DNA of 64,000 nucleotides, from assembly GCF_002549795.1 (NCBI RefSeq), contig NZ_CP021435.1:806001-870000 (forward strand), read 5' to 3'. The translations under genes were made by a program, and so were the position numbers. Source of the DNA: Halomonas beimenensis. Lineage in GTDB: Bacteria; Pseudomonadota; Gammaproteobacteria; Pseudomonadales; Halomonadaceae. Below the pieces are notes generated by a model, which saw only the letters and a program-made list of their open reading frames with translations, ran no database searches and was not told where the DNA came from. Positions 1 through 7,173 of the stretch are shown here, in pieces; the first letter of the stretch is position 1; each line of letters starts with the position of its first letter.

Positions 1-210
1 GCGATGTATCATGATCAGGGCCTGCCGGTGCTCAAGTACGCCGGCTTCGGCCGCGCCGCCAACGTCACCCTGGGCCTGCCGCTGGTGCGCACCTCGGTGG
101 ATCACGGCACGGCGCTGGACCTCGCCGGCCGGGGCGTCGCCGATCCCGGCAGCCTCGCCGTGGCCGTGGCCCTGGCGGCCGAGATGGCACGGCGGGGTCT
201 CCGCCACTGA
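1..210 (+). CDS. pdxA: 4-hydroxythreonine-4-phosphate dehydrogenase, 3' end (partial)
   Basis: This is the C-terminal 69 codons of PdxA; the gene begins upstream of the window. The protein makes 3-amino-2-oxopropyl phosphate from 4-phosphohydroxythreonine in the DXP-dependent pyridoxal phosphate pathway. The visible part carries the conserved tail of the family: [12 protein letters not shown], which includes a metal-binding histidine, then [13 protein letters not shown] and [14 protein letters not shown]. The frame is open from base 1 to the TGA at 208-210. It is followed 46 bases later by rsmA, apaG and apaH, which is the usual gammaproteobacterial order (surA-pdxA-rsmA-apaG-apaH), so it probably belongs to that operon. 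Confidence 0.95.
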   Translation, partial: AMYHDQGLPVLKYAGFGRAANVTLGLPLVRTSVDHGTALDLAGRGVADPGSLAVAVALAAEMARRGLRH

Positions 211-256
211 GGCGAGACGTCCTCGCCACGACCGTTCAACAGAAGGACTAGAGTGC

Positions 257-1069
257 ATGGCATCCCGCCCCCAGGGTCATCGCGCCCGCAAGCGCTTCGG
301 ACAGAACTTCCTGCGTGACCCCGGCATCATCGCGCGCCTGGTGCGCGCCATCGGCCCCCGTCCCGGCGAGCGCCTGGTGGAGATCGGCCCCGGCCAGGGC
401 GCCCTCACCGAACCGCTGCTCGAGGCGGCCGGCGGCCACCTCGAGGTCATCGAGCTGGATCGCGACCTCATCCCCGGGCTGCGCGTGCAGTTCTTCGACA
501 AGCCGGGCTTCGTCATCCACGAAGGCGACGCCCTCAAGGTCGACTTCCGGGCGCTGCGTGGCGAGGGCCCCCCGCTGCGGGTGGTGGGCAACCTGCCCTA
601 CAATATCTCCACGCCCCTGATCGCCCACCTGCTCGAGGCCGGGGATGCCGTGGCCGACATGCACTTCATGCTGCAGAAGGAGGTCGTCGAGCGGCTGGCC
701 GCCGAGCCCGGCGGCGCCGACTGGGGACGTCTCTCGGTGCTGGCCCAGTACCACTGCCGGGTCGAGTCGCTGTTCACCGTGCCCCCGGAGGCCTTCGTGC
801 CGCGGCCCAAGGTGGAGTCGGCCATCGTGCGCCTGACGCCCCACGCCACCCCGCCACACCGGGCCCGCGACGAGGCGCTGCTGTTCGCCCTGGTGCGCCA
901 GGCCTTCGCCCAGCGGCGCAAGACGTTGCGCAACAACCTCAAGGGGCGCCTCGACGCCCAGGCCCTGGCGGCGCTGGGCATCGACCCGAGCCGCCGGCCC
1001 CAGACCCTCTCCGTGGAGGAGTTCGTGCGCATCGCCAATCACCTGGCCGCCGAGGAGGAAACGACATGA
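257..1069 (+). CDS. rsmA: 16S rRNA dimethyladenosine transferase RsmA (KsgA)
   Basis: RsmA transfers four methyl groups from SAM to two adjacent adenines in the 3'-terminal helix of 16S rRNA, a late step of 30S assembly. The 270-residue product has the family N-terminus (RKRFGQNFL), the SAM-binding motif I VEIGPGQGALTE at residues 41-52 and the catalytic NLPY motif at 112-115. The length matches the family. ATG 257 is chosen because AGAAGGA at 241-247 lies nine bases upstream; the frame is open further upstream, but only over the pdxA tail. The stop overlaps the apaG start by four bases (ATGA), so the two are probably translationally coupled. Confidence 0.97.
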   Translation: MASRPQGHRARKRFGQNFLRDPGIIARLVRAIGPRPGERLVEIGPGQGALTEPLLEAAGGHLEVIELDRDLIPGLRVQFFDKPGFVIHEGDALKVDFRALRGEGPPLRVVGNLPYNISTPLIAHLLEAGDAVADMHFMLQKEVVERLAAEPGGADWGRLSVLAQYHCRVESLFTVPPEAFVPRPKVESAIVRLTPHATPPHRARDEALLFALVRQAFAQRRKTLRNNLKGRLDAQALAALGIDPSRRPQTLSVEEFVRIANHLAAEEETT

Positions 1070-1455
1070 CCGCACCGGTCCTGGGCGAGGAAATCCGTGT
1101 GGACGTGGAGCCGGCGTTCCGGGAGGACGAGTCGGCCCCCGAGGAGCAGCGCTTCGTGTTCAGCTACACCATCACGGTGCACAACCATTCCGGGCACAGC
1201 ATGCAGCTGTTGGCGCGCCACTGGAAGATCACCCAGGGCAGCGGCAAGGTGCAGGAGGTGCGCGGCAAGGGGGTGGTCGGCCAGCAGCCGCTGATCGGCC
1301 CCGGCCAGACCTTCCGCTACACCAGCCGGGCGATCCTCGATGGCCCGGTGGGGGTCATGGAGGGGGCCTTCACCTGCGTCGACACCGCCACCCAGCGTCC
1401 CTTCGAGGTCGCCATCGCCCCCTTCCGGCTGGCCGGCCCCAACCAGGTCCACTGA
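1066..1455 (+). CDS. apaG: ApaG protein (DUF525 / Co2+-Mg2+ efflux-associated)
   Basis: A 129-residue ApaG/DUF525 protein with an immunoglobulin-like beta fold. It shows the conserved FSYTITVHN strand, RHW near residue 51 and the GKGVVGQQP loop near residues 67-75. The biochemical function is not settled: Salmonella mutants (corD) are affected in divalent cation efflux. It overlaps rsmA by four bases and is followed 18 bases later by apaH, the standard neighbourhood for this gene. No unusual features are seen. Confidence 0.95.
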   Translation: MTAPVLGEEIRVDVEPAFREDESAPEEQRFVFSYTITVHNHSGHSMQLLARHWKITQGSGKVQEVRGKGVVGQQPLIGPGQTFRYTSRAILDGPVGVMEGAFTCVDTATQRPFEVAIAPFRLAGPNQVH

Positions 1456-1473
1456 CGACGCCACGGAGTGCCC

Positions 1474-2280
1474 ATGACCACCTACGCCATCGGTGACCTC
1501 CAGGGCTGTCACGAGGAATTCGTGAGCCTGCTCGAGCACCTGGACTTCGACCCCCGCCGCGACCGGGTGTGGCTGGCCGGGGACCTGGTCAACCGCGGGC
1601 GAGGCTCGCTGGAATGCCTCCGCGAGGTGGAGGCCCTCGGCGAGGCCGCCCGGGTGGTGCTCGGCAACCACGACCTGCACCTGCTGGGCGTGGCCCGGGG
1701 CAAGGCCAGGACCAAGCACAAGGACACCCTGAACGCCATCCTCGAGGCGCCGGACCGGGAGCGCCTCCTGGACTGGCTGCAGAGCCGTCCCCTGGTGGTG
1801 CGCGAGGGCGAGACCCTGATGAGCCACGCCGGGCTCCCGCCGCGGTGGAGCCTCGACCGGGGCGAGGCCCTGGCCGGCGAGGTGGCCGAGCGGCTCGCCG
1901 GCGAAGCGGCCGAGGCCTTCCTCGAGGGCATGTACGGCAACGAGCCGGCCTGCTGGCGGGACGATCTGGAGGGACTGGACCGGCTCCGGGTGATCGTCAA
2001 CACCTTCACCCGCATGCGCTTCATCGATGCCCGGGGCTGTCTCGACTTCAGCGCCAAGGAGGGGGCGGACAGCGCCCCGCCGGGGTTCGCCCCCTGGTTC
2101 CAGTATCCCCGCGACGACGATCCCCGGTTGCTGTTCGGTCACTGGGCGGCCCTGCAGGGCGAGACGCCGGGAAGCCGGGTGCGCGCCGAGGCCCTGGACA
2201 CCGGCTGCGTCTGGGGCGTCGCCCTGACCGCCCTGAACCTCGATACCGGCGAACGGCTTTGCGTGCCCAGCCGCCACTGA
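1474..2280 (+). CDS. apaH: Diadenosine tetraphosphatase (symmetrical)
   Basis: ApaH splits diadenosine tetraphosphate into two ADP and in enterobacteria also removes Np4-type RNA caps. The 268-residue product carries the phosphoesterase signatures GDLQGC (residues 7-12), GDLVNRG (36-42) and GNHD (64-67), which supply the di-metal ligands, and a late GHWAAL motif. ATG 1474 is preferred over GTG 1468 because GGAG at 1465-1468 is then correctly spaced and because family members begin with ATYAIGD. It lies in the pdxA-rsmA-apaGH operon. Confidence 0.95.
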   Translation: MTTYAIGDLQGCHEEFVSLLEHLDFDPRRDRVWLAGDLVNRGRGSLECLREVEALGEAARVVLGNHDLHLLGVARGKARTKHKDTLNAILEAPDRERLLDWLQSRPLVVREGETLMSHAGLPPRWSLDRGEALAGEVAERLAGEAAEAFLEGMYGNEPACWRDDLEGLDRLRVIVNTFTRMRFIDARGCLDFSAKEGADSAPPGFAPWFQYPRDDDPRLLFGHWAALQGETPGSRVRAEALDTGCVWGVALTALNLDTGERLCVPSRH

Positions 2281-2305
2281 CATTCCCCTTGCATCCGGAG
2301 ACTCG

Positions 2306-2635
2306 ATGACCGCCGCGACCTTCCAGCATCTGGACATCGCCACCCTCGGCGACTGGCTCGACGCCGACCGCCCGCTGACCCTCGTGGACATCCGCGACCC
2401 GGCGAGCTTCGCCGCCGGCCGCATCCCCGGCAGTCGACACCTGGACAACGCCGGCGTCCCGGCCCTGCTGGCGGGCGCGCCCCGGGAGACGCCCCTGGTG
2501 GTGGTCTGCTACCACGGCCATTCCAGCCAGCAGGCCGCCGCCTGGCTGGCGGGGCAGGGCTTCGCCGAGGTCTACAGCCTGGACGGCGGCTTCACCGACT
2601 GGCAGGTCCGCCACCCCGACCGCGTGGAGGCCTGA
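2306..2635 (+). CDS. glpE: Thiosulfate sulfurtransferase (single-domain rhodanese) GlpE
   Basis: A 109-residue single rhodanese domain. The active-site loop is CYHGHSS at residues 68-74, with Cys68 as the predicted persulfide-carrying nucleophile; the GRIPGSRHL entry motif lies near residue 38. The length and loop match GlpE, which transfers the sulfane sulfur of thiosulfate to cyanide or other thiols in the cytoplasm. It lies 25 bases after apaH and three bases before cca, so it is probably cotranscribed with both. Here it is not next to glp genes, so a role in glycerol metabolism should not be assumed. Confidence 0.9.
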   Translation: MTAATFQHLDIATLGDWLDADRPLTLVDIRDPASFAAGRIPGSRHLDNAGVPALLAGAPRETPLVVVCYHGHSSQQAAAWLAGQGFAEVYSLDGGFTDWQVRHPDRVEA

Positions 2636-2638
2636 GGC

Positions 2639-3784
2639 ATGCCGTCCCGCCGCGACTCCCGCCTCGACGGCCTGCAGGTCTACCGGGTCGGCGGGGCCGT
2701 GCGCGACGCCCGGCTCGGCTGGCCGGTGACCGACGTGGACTGGGTGGTGGTCGGCGCCACGCCGGAGACGCTGCTCCGTCGTGGCTTCAAGGCCGTGGGG
2801 CGGGACTTTCCGGTGTTCCTGCACCCCGAGACCCAGGAGGAGTTCGCCCTGGCGCGCACCGAGCGCAAGTCCGGCCATGGCTACACCGGCTTCGAGGTGC
2901 ACGCCAGCCCCGAGGTGACCCTGGAGCAGGACCTGGCGCGACGCGACCTCACCATCAACGCCATGGCCGAGACGCCCGAGGGCGAGCTGGTGGATCCCTA
3001 CGGCGGCCTCGCCGATCTAAAGGCGCGGGTGCTGCGCCATGTCTCGCCGGCCTTCGTCGAGGATCCCCTGAGGGTGCTGCGCACGGCCCGCTTCCTGGCC
3101 CGCTACGCCGGGCTGGGCTTCGTGATCGCCCCGGAAACCCGCGAGCTGATGCGTCGCCTCGCCGCCAGCGGCGAGCTCGAGCACCTGGTGGCCGAGCGGG
3201 TCTGGGCCGAGACCGAGAAGGCCCTGGCCGAGCCCTGGCCGGACGTCTACTTCCAGGCGCTGCAGGACTGCGGCGCCCTGGCGGTGCTGATGCCGGAACT
3301 GGCGGCGGATCCCGCCGCGCTGGACGCGGCCCTGGGGCGGTTGCCCCGCCTGCCCGAGGACATCTCCGCCGAGGAGGAGCCGCACTGGCGCTGGGCGCGG
3401 CTGGTGGAACACCTCGACAAGGCCGAGCGGCGAGCCCTGGCCGAGCGCCTCAAGCTGCCCAAGGCGCCGGGCCGCCTGGCCGACCAGGCGGCCGCCACCC
3501 GGGCCCTGTGCCGGGCCGTCCGGCACGAGGGGCCGAGTGGCGGGCGGGTGATGGCCTGGCTCGATGCCGTGGACGCCTGGCGGCGACCCGAGCGGGTCGC
3601 TCCGCTGATCAGCCTGATCAGCCTCGAGGAGGCCGACCTGGCGGCGGACCTGGCGCTGGCCTGGCGGCTGGCGGTCCAGATCCTGCCGGCGGGACTGGTC
3701 GAGGAAGGGTATCGAGGCCGCGAGCTGGGCGAGGAACTGGCCCGGCGGCGCCGGGCGGTCATCGACGAGGTCCTGGCCGAGTAG
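2639..3784 (+). CDS. cca: CCA-adding tRNA nucleotidyltransferase
   Basis: This enzyme adds or repairs the 3'-terminal CCA of tRNAs without a nucleic-acid template. The 381-residue product shows the class II polymerase-beta head: GGAVRD at residues 18-23, the catalytic DVD at 32-34, and [10 protein letters not shown] at 101-110, followed by the [14 protein letters not shown] neck. E. coli Cca is about 412 residues and has a C-terminal HD phosphohydrolase domain. Here the C-terminal 150 residues contain no HD dyad that I can find, so this is probably a nucleotidyltransferase without phosphatase activity. It converges on folK with a seven-base gap. Confidence 0.9.
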   Translation: MPSRRDSRLDGLQVYRVGGAVRDARLGWPVTDVDWVVVGATPETLLRRGFKAVGRDFPVFLHPETQEEFALARTERKSGHGYTGFEVHASPEVTLEQDLARRDLTINAMAETPEGELVDPYGGLADLKARVLRHVSPAFVEDPLRVLRTARFLARYAGLGFVIAPETRELMRRLAASGELEHLVAERVWAETEKALAEPWPDVYFQALQDCGALAVLMPELAADPAALDAALGRLPRLPEDISAEEEPHWRWARLVEHLDKAERRALAERLKLPKAPGRLADQAAATRALCRAVRHEGPSGGRVMAWLDAVDAWRRPERVAPLISLISLEEADLAADLALAWRLAVQILPAGLVEEGYRGRELGEELARRRRAVIDEVLAE

Positions 3785-3790
3785 CGAGGC

Positions 3791-4309
3791 TCAGGCGTCG
3801 AGGGGCAGCCGCCGGTCCCGCCACACGAAGTCCACCGGCCAGAGAGCCTGGTCGGGGGCCTGGAAGTCGGCCCAGAGGTCGGCATAGCGTGCCCGGGTCG
3901 TCGGGTGGCGGGCATCGGGCAGCAGTTCCGCCAGGGGCCTCAACACGAAGGCGTGGTGACGGATCTCGGCGCGGGGCAGCTCCACGCCCTCGTGCCGGCC
4001 GGCCAGGTCACCCACGGTGAGCAGGTCGATATCGAGGGTCCGGGGACTGAACTTGGGGCTGTCCGCGCGTCGGCCGTTGGCGAACTCCAGTCGCTTGCAC
4101 CAGGCCTGGAGCTCCCCCACCGACCAGGCGGACTCGAAGACCGCCACCAGGTTGTAGAAGTTGCGCCCGTCCTCGAAACCCACCGGCTCGCTCTCGTAGA
4201 CCCGCGAGATCCGCAGGGCCGCGAAGGTCTCGGCCAGGGCGTCGAGGCAGACGCGGACGTGGCGCTCGCGCTCGATGTTGCTGCCGATGCTGACGCAGAC
4301 CCGGGCCAT
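3791..4309 (-). CDS. folK: 2-amino-4-hydroxy-6-hydroxymethyldihydropteridine pyrophosphokinase
   Basis: FolK transfers pyrophosphate from ATP to 6-hydroxymethyl-7,8-dihydropterin in folate synthesis. The 172-residue product starts MARVCVSIGSNIERE and carries the HPPK signature SPRTLDIDLL, plus RAEIRHHAFVLRPLAE. Its ATG overlaps the folB stop by one base (TGATG), which indicates translational coupling. Folate supply is relevant here because sarcosine oxidase, GlyA and PurU in this window all depend on tetrahydrofolate. Confidence 0.95.
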   Translation of the reverse strand: MARVCVSIGSNIERERHVRVCLDALAETFAALRISRVYESEPVGFEDGRNFYNLVAVFESAWSVGELQAWCKRLEFANGRRADSPKFSPRTLDIDLLTVGDLAGRHEGVELPRAEIRHHAFVLRPLAELLPDARHPTTRARYADLWADFQAPDQALWPVDFVWRDRRLPLDA

Positions 4310-4671
4310 CAGCTCGAACCCCGCTCGCCGCGTTCGATGCGCACGCCCACCGCCCGTGCCGCCGGCACCGCGCCGGGCTTGCGCAGCGTCAGACGCAGCC
4401 AGGCGATGCCGAACTCCTGGCGAAGGGTCTCGGCCAGGCGTTCGGCGAAGGTCTCCACCAGCTCGAAGCGATGTTCCGCGCCGAAGGCGTTGATGCGCTC
4501 GCTGATCGCCGCGTAGTTCAGGGTCTTCCCGAGGTCGTCGTCCGCCGCCGCCGGGCGGATGTCGGTGGCCAGCTCCAGGTCGAGGACCAGGGTCTGGGTC
4601 AGGGTGCGCTCCCAGTCGTAGACCCCGATCACGGTGTCGACCTTCAGCGCTTCGATCAGTACGAGATCCAT
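4309..4671 (-). CDS. folB: Dihydroneopterin aldolase
   Basis: FolB cleaves 7,8-dihydroneopterin to 6-hydroxymethyldihydropterin and glycolaldehyde, the step before FolK. The 120-residue product has the family opening (IEALKVDTVIGVYDWER), KTLNYAAI near the middle and the catalytic-region stretch FELVETFAERLAE. ATG 4671 is chosen because GGGAG lies about nine bases upstream; an in-frame ATG at 4689 would add six residues. It is divergent from plsY, with 150 bases between them, and is coupled to folK. Confidence 0.95.
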   Translation of the reverse strand: MDLVLIEALKVDTVIGVYDWERTLTQTLVLDLELATDIRPAAADDDLGKTLNYAAISERINAFGAEHRFELVETFAERLAETLRQEFGIAWLRLTLRKPGAVPAARAVGVRIERGERGSS

Positions 4672-4821
4672 CGAGGGCTCCCGGGTCATGGAGTGGACGG
4701 CGGAGGTGCCGGGCTGGCCGGCGATTGTACGACAGCCGATCGGGCGGGGACAGCGTCGCCGGCTGTTCCCGTCGCGCCATGACTGGCAGAATCGGCCCAT
4801 CATTCCCTGCGAGGCTCTCCG

Positions 4822-5409
4822 GTGCTGGCCCAAGTCGAACTCCTCCTGCCGCTCGTGGCCCTGGGGTATCTCAGCGGGACCTGGCTGGGGGCCCTGACGG
4901 TCTGTCGTCTCGCCGGGGTGGGCGATCCCCGCCTGGTGGGCTCCGGCAACCCCGGCTTCTCCAACGTGCTGCGCCTGCATGGGCGTCGGCTGGCCCTGGC
5001 CACCCTCCTGGTGGACGCCCTCAAGGGCATGCCGGTGCTGGGGCTGGCCCTGCTGATGGGGTTGCCGCCCTGGGGGCAGGGACTGGTGGGGCTCGGGGTG
5101 CTGCTGGGGCACAGCTACCCGGTGTGGTATCGCTTCCGCGGCGGCAAGGGCGTGGCCAGCGCCTTCGGCGTCATGCTGCTGCTGACGCCGGGCGTGGCGC
5201 TGATCTGTGGCCTGGTCTGGAGCCTGTTGGCCTGGCGGTGGCGCACCGCGGCCATCGCCTCCCTGGCCAGCGCCACCCTGGCGCCGCTGGCGGCTTTCTG
5301 GCTGGCGCCTGACTACGTGGTGGTGGTGATCGTCTTCACACTGCTGGTGCTGGCGCGCCACCTGCTCAACATCCGGCGGCTGGGGCGGGGCGAGGAGCCG
5401 GGGCTGTAA
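4822..5409 (+). CDS. plsY: Glycerol-3-phosphate acyltransferase PlsY
   Basis: PlsY is an integral membrane enzyme that transfers acyl groups from acyl-phosphate to glycerol-3-phosphate, the first step of phospholipid synthesis. The 195-residue product shows the three conserved cytoplasmic motifs: GSGNPGFSN near residue 40, GHSYPVWYRFRGGKGVA near residue 100, and HLLNIRRL near the C-terminus. About five hydrophobic segments lie between them. The start is GTG 4822, with GAGG at 4811-4814 upstream. It is divergent from folB-folK, as in many gammaproteobacteria. Confidence 0.95.
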   Translation: MLAQVELLLPLVALGYLSGTWLGALTVCRLAGVGDPRLVGSGNPGFSNVLRLHGRRLALATLLVDALKGMPVLGLALLMGLPPWGQGLVGLGVLLGHSYPVWYRFRGGKGVASAFGVMLLLTPGVALICGLVWSLLAWRWRTAAIASLASATLAPLAAFWLAPDYVVVVIVFTLLVLARHLLNIRRLGRGEEPGL

Positions 5410-5490
5410 GCTTGAAGAGCGCGGCTACGCCGCTGGAAGAAGGAAGACCGGCGCTTCGCGCCTTGAAAGCGAAGAAAACCGCATAGGCTG

Positions 5491-5523
5491 TCTTCCCTCT
5501 TCCCTCTTCCCTCTTCCCTCTTG
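5491..5523. repeat. Heptanucleotide tandem repeat, TCTTCCC x4
   Basis: Four exact head-to-tail copies of TCTTCCC (5491-5518), then TCTTG, lie directly after the tsaD stop codon in the convergent plsY/tsaD gap. The same 7-base period, with a different unit, recurs at 25841-25961 and 28843-28863. The rest of the gap (5410-5490) has a small GGCGC-TTC-GCGCC hairpin and no coding signal. Confidence 0.9.
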
Positions 5524-6561
5524 TCAGCCTTCCTCAGGAGGCTGAAGCCCGTCCATCGGCCAGCGCGGGACCGCCTTCATCTCCCCGAGGGTGTCGCGTT
5601 CCCCGGCGAGCAGCCGCTGGGTCCCGACGTAGGCGATCATGGCCCCGTTGTCGGTACAGAAGCGACCCCGCGGGTAGTACACCGTGGCGGCCCGCTTGTC
5701 GGCCTCCCGGGCGAGGCGATCGCGCAGCCGGACGTTGGCGCTGACCCCGCCGGCCACCACGAGCCGCTTGAGCCCGGTGGCGTCCAGGGCGCGCCGGCAC
5801 TTGATCACCAGGGTGTCGACCACCGCCTCCTCGAAGGCCCGGGCCACGTCGGCGCGGGCCGCCTGGTCCAGGGCGCCGTCGGCCTCCAGCCGGCGGATGG
5901 CGGTCAGGGTGTGGGTCTTGAGCCCCGAGAAGCTGAAGTCCAGCCCCGGGCGATCGGTCATCGGGCGCGGGAAGCGCAGCCGAGCCGGGTCACCGTCCTC
6001 GGCGAGCCGGGCCACGGCCGGCCCGCCGGGATAGTCCAGGCCGAGCATCTTGGCGGCCTTGTCGAAGGCCTCGCCGGCGGCGTCGTCCACGGACTCGCCG
6101 AGCAGGCGATAGCGGCCGAGGCCCGCGACCTCCACCAGCTGGGTATGGCCGCCGGAGACCAGCAGGGCCACGAAGGGAAAGGCCGGGGGAGACGCCTCCA
6201 GCATGGGGGCCAGCAGGTGGCCCTCCATGTGATGCACGCCGAGCACCGGGATGTCGAGCGCCCGGGCCAGGCCATGGGCGGTACTGGCGCCGACCATCAG
6301 GGCCCCGACCAGGCCCGGTCCGGCCGTATAGGCGATGGCGTCGAGATCGGCCCGACACAGGCCGGCCTCGTCCAGTACCCGCCCGATCAGCGGCAGCAGC
6401 CGCCGGGTGTGATCGCGGCTGGCCAGTTCCGGCACCACGCCGCCGTATTCGGCGTGCATGGCGATCTGGCTGTGGAGGGCGTCGGCCGCGAGGCCGCGCT
6501 CGGTGTCATAGACGGCGACGCCGGTCTCGTCGCAGGAGGTCTCGATGCCCAGTACGCGCAT
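5524..6561 (-). CDS. tsaD: tRNA N6-adenosine threonylcarbamoyltransferase TsaD
   Basis: TsaD, with TsaB and TsaE, transfers the threonylcarbamoyl group from TC-AMP to A37 of ANN-decoding tRNAs. The 345-residue product opens with [14 protein letters not shown] and carries the metal-binding HMEGH motif at residues 111-115, then [10 protein letters not shown] and FSGLKTHT further on. ATG 6561 begins the conserved sequence; ATG 6567 would add two residues and no strong ribosome-binding site separates them. It is divergent from rpsU, the usual gammaproteobacterial arrangement. Confidence 0.95.
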   Translation of the reverse strand: MRVLGIETSCDETGVAVYDTERGLAADALHSQIAMHAEYGGVVPELASRDHTRRLLPLIGRVLDEAGLCRADLDAIAYTAGPGLVGALMVGASTAHGLARALDIPVLGVHHMEGHLLAPMLEASPPAFPFVALLVSGGHTQLVEVAGLGRYRLLGESVDDAAGEAFDKAAKMLGLDYPGGPAVARLAEDGDPARLRFPRPMTDRPGLDFSFSGLKTHTLTAIRRLEADGALDQAARADVARAFEEAVVDTLVIKCRRALDATGLKRLVVAGGVSANVRLRDRLAREADKRAATVYYPRGRFCTDNGAMIAYVGTQRLLAGERDTLGEMKAVPRWPMDGLQPPEEG

Positions 6562-6641
6562 GGTCATGACTCGGTCAGACGGAAATGCCGGCATTCTACG
6601 CCTTTTGCGTGGGTCGGGGCAGGGGCGGGGACGGAAACGGT

Positions 6642-6670
6642 TTGCACGCGACCGGCACGGCGACTAGAAT
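6642..6670 (+). promoter_or_regulatory. Sigma-70 promoter of rpsU
   Basis: TTGCAC (6642-6647) and TAGAAT (6665-6670) are separated by exactly 17 bases, a near-consensus housekeeping promoter. It lies in the tsaD/rpsU divergent gap and points to rpsU about 165 bases downstream, leaving a 5' leader of roughly 160 nucleotides. Confidence 0.75.
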
Positions 6671-6836
6671 ACTGTGCGCTGCAAGACTGGGTCGTGCGCC
6701 CAGGGGCGAGTTCCCGTTTCTCTTCCGCTGCATTCCGGCTCGCCCGGCGAGGTCGGAGCGGCGGTGGTGTCGATGGGGGCCCCGGAAGGCGTGCGTTCGA
6801 ACCGAACTCAAGTTTTCCAAGGTAGGTGAGTGCTTA

Positions 6837-7052
6837 ATGCCTTCTGTCAAAGTACGTGATAACGAGCCGTTTGACGTCGCGCTGCGTCGCTTCAAGCGTT
6901 CCTGTGAAAAAGCCGGTATTCTCTCCGAGGTTCGCCGTCGCGAGCAGTACGAGAAGCCGACCGCAGAGCGCAAGCGCAAGGCGGCTGCCGCCGTCAAGCG
7001 CCATGCCAAGAAGCTTCAGCGCGAGCGCAAGCGTTTCGAACGGCTCTATTGA
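6837..7052 (+). CDS. rpsU: 30S ribosomal protein S21
   Basis: A 71-residue, very basic S21 protein. It opens with [20 protein letters not shown] and ends with an Arg/Lys-rich helix ([17 protein letters not shown]). S21 binds the 30S platform near the anti-Shine-Dalgarno region and takes part in initiation. It is the first gene of the rpsU-dnaG-rpoD macromolecular-synthesis block and has its own promoter upstream. A strong terminator between rpsU and dnaG would let S21 be made in large excess over primase. Its A/T-richer codons contrast with neighbouring genes, as expected for a highly expressed gene. Confidence 0.98.
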   Translation: MPSVKVRDNEPFDVALRRFKRSCEKAGILSEVRRREQYEKPTAERKRKAAAAVKRHAKKLQRERKRFERLY

Positions 7053-7102
7053 TCCGTACTGGAGATGGCCGGCGTCATAGCGGGCCGTCTCGGGAGGGAC
7101 GC

Positions 7103-7135
7103 CAAGCGGCCGCCAATCGGTGGCCGCTTGTTTTT
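7103..7135 (+). terminator. Rho-independent terminator between rpsU and dnaG
   Basis: A nine-base-pair stem, CAAGCGGCC (7103-7111) with GGCCGCTTG (7122-7130), a ten-base loop and then TTTTT (7131-7135). E. coli has an attenuating terminator at the same place, which reduces dnaG relative to rpsU transcription. Confidence 0.9.
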
Positions 7136-7173
7136 GCGCCGTTTCTCGGCACGATTTGGTTCAGGGTTGCCTG

